In this document: positions 62,734 through 64,000 of the stretch, piece by piece
Numbering within the stretch: position 1 is the first letter of the stretch
How the letters are laid out: every line of letters begins with the position of its first letter
NCBI RefSeq assembly: GCF_021018805.1
Contig: NC_086247.1
Location: forward strand, 96,923,338-96,987,337
DNA from: Prinia subflava
Taxonomy: Eukaryota; Chordata; Aves; Passeriformes; Cisticolidae
Direction: 5' to 3'
DNA length: 64,000 nucleotides
Translations under genes and position numbers: made by a program
Notes under the pieces: generated by a model
Seen by the model: the letters and a program-made list of their open reading frames with translations, nothing else
Databases searched by the model: none
Told to the model about the DNA's origin: nothing

Positions 62734-63544
62734 TGGACTGTGAGTTCATCCATTCAGATAAGATAAAGCAGACACTATTGTTCAGTCATCTCAGGCTGAG
62801 GGAGAAGAATGCATCCACAAGAAAGCTAAGCCCAGCAGCTGTGCTGAGAATCATCTCTGTCTGAGTTTGGGGTGTTGAAGACCACAGCACAAAGGTTTAG
62901 CCAGACTGCCCCTGCAACTGAGGGTGGGGGAAGATGTTTCAGGTGCATGGCATAACCTCTGCTCAGAAGGCACGGAGCACCCATGCTCCCTTAAACAAAC
63001 TGGCCAAGCTGTGAAGCCCCCAACCCACAGGCCACATCCAGGGGACATTCACATGGGAGGCAGCTGAGAGCGTGTTATAATCCATCAAAGACACACCCCT
63101 CCCCGGCTAGGTATTCCTCATACTTATTCCTGAGGCCTTGCACCACAGGACTGCATGTGATGTAAACTGATGCAACAGACCCAGAGTCTGCTGCAAGAGA
63201 CTCTGTCAAACTGTCTCCCCACCCACCCAGGGGAGGTACCTGGGCATTCCCACCTGGCCTGAGCATATCTTAATTCATTGGATTCTATGTTTTTCAGGGT
63301 GACCTTCACCACTAAGGAGACCAGCTGGAGAGGATCAAAAGGATGATGGTGGGCTCCACACAGTGGGGATATTTTCTTTATTATGTCTCTGTCACTCTCT
63401 TTCTGTCCTCCCACCTCTTTTCTATTTCTTTCTCTTCCTTTCTCTCTCTCTCTCTCTCATATTTGCTATCAAATAAAATCCATATTATTGACTTTGGCAT
63501 ATGGTCTTGTTTGTACCTTAATTCAGGCAGAGGCATTTCTAACA
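62734..63544 (+). mobile_element. Probable LTR; 3' end clear, 5' end uncertain
   Basis: The sequence ends CAGAGGCATTTCTAACA, like the ends of the LTRs at 32987 and 35454. AATAAA is present at 63472-63477 after a pyrimidine-rich stretch, as in an LTR R region. ATTT follows the 3' end and also precedes TGGACTGTGAG at 62734. That 4-bp match in AT-rich DNA is weak, and the TG at 62162 is also preceded by ATTT. Orientation plus. Confidence 0.5.
63440..63458. repeat. CT dinucleotide microsatellite
   Basis: About nine TC units inside the probable LTR, within a larger pyrimidine-rich stretch (63395-63458). It yields the Ser/Leu-rich and Glu/Arg-rich frames on the two strands. Confidence 0.92.
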
Positions 63545-64000
63545 ATTTTAAATCTGGACTGTAACAATAAGTTAGAAACCTCTGCATGTAAAGAAACCGC
63601 AGATACTCTGTGATCACAGAATATCTATGGAATACGTACATGACACTATCCTAAAAATGCAAGTGTGATTCCTGAAAGGAATTTCAGGAAGATTATTAGT
63701 AGCCTAAGTTGAGATCAGCTCTACAAATCTTGTTCAAATAGGACCAAGAGCTGGGAAAGGTCATGTGAATAAACAGGAAAACTGAAAGTATAAATAGCAC
63801 AAGCTGTCTTCCTAATTATCCTTATATATATTTAAATCAGAGTGCTCTAGAAATACATCAATAAAGATTAATCATCAGAAAGGCTAGCTAACAGTTGATA
63901 CCAGATATAAACTGGCAATGAATAAACCATGCAGCTTCCAAACTACTGTTAGTCTTTTTACTTTCACCTTTAATATTCACTCCCTCTGAAAAGTCACTGA

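Larger units (their letters stand above)
53473..64000 (-). other. ADCY1: ADCY1 intron 2 (partial)
   Basis: At least 10.5 kb of intron upstream of the first visible exon. It contains a solo LTR (53984-54780), a CR1 piece with an internal deletion (55225-55610), the long LTR (57074-58455), a short CR1 end (59735-59870) and a probable LTR ending at 63544. I recognise nothing in 55615-57065, 58465-59730, 59875-62700 or 63550-64000. Confidence 0.75.

Noticed and set aside
63381..63641. Ser/Leu-rich plus frame and Arg/Glu-rich minus frame
   Set aside because: Both are read from the CT microsatellite and neighbouring pyrimidine-rich LTR sequence.
1..64000. CRISPR arrays, operons, tRNA or rRNA genes, bacterial-type systems
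   Set aside because: No regularly spaced repeats, ribosome-binding patterns or cloverleaf-like genes were seen. The window is vertebrate intronic DNA.

Overview
The window comes from a bird genome, probably a passerine. Two things point there. The repeats are dominated by CR1 LINE fragments with avian 3' ends (8-bp repeat tails related to ATTCTATG). There is also a heavy load of solo LTRs with clean target-site duplications. The only conventional gene is the middle of a vertebrate adenylyl cyclase gene.

Gene content. Five exons on the minus strand (53354-53472, 39467-39578, 21629-21756, 13546-13704, 11553-11694) join in phase with no stop. They give 220 uninterrupted residues of the C1a catalytic domain of a membrane adenylyl cyclase, best matching ADCY1 (Ca2+/calmodulin-stimulated type 1), about residues 266-485 in human numbering. 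They are probably exons 3-7. All have GT-AG introns. I found neither the preceding exon (above 53472) nor the following one (below 11553), so the window is an internal slice of a long gene: no promoter, start codon, stop codon or poly(A) site.

Repeat layout. (1) A 5-bp-TSD LTR family occurs three times in plus orientation (2542-4068, 34157-35627, 53984-54780). Two of these copies independently carry an insertion of a second, about 0.62-kb, 4-bp-TSD LTR (3062-3683, 34825-35454). (2) A long LTR of about 1.4 kb is present as an inverted pair (29054-30527 minus, 57074-58455 plus). (3) Three short class-II-like LTRs with 6-bp duplications lie in the same orientation as the gene (27773-28163, 36555-36983, 46062-46461). 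(4) Further LTRs lie at 4137-4485, 13020-13370, 19760-20473 and 32288-32987, and probably near 63544. (5) About ten CR1 fragments include recognisable endonuclease and reverse-transcriptase pieces. (6) Simple repeats include an AAT tract, A34, T45, a C-rich tract and a G/T tract.

The rest is AT-rich intronic DNA in which I see no supported gene. I found no CRISPR array, operon, tRNA or rRNA, and no convincing new biological system. The most interesting structures are the nested and inverted LTR arrangements inside the ADCY1 introns.
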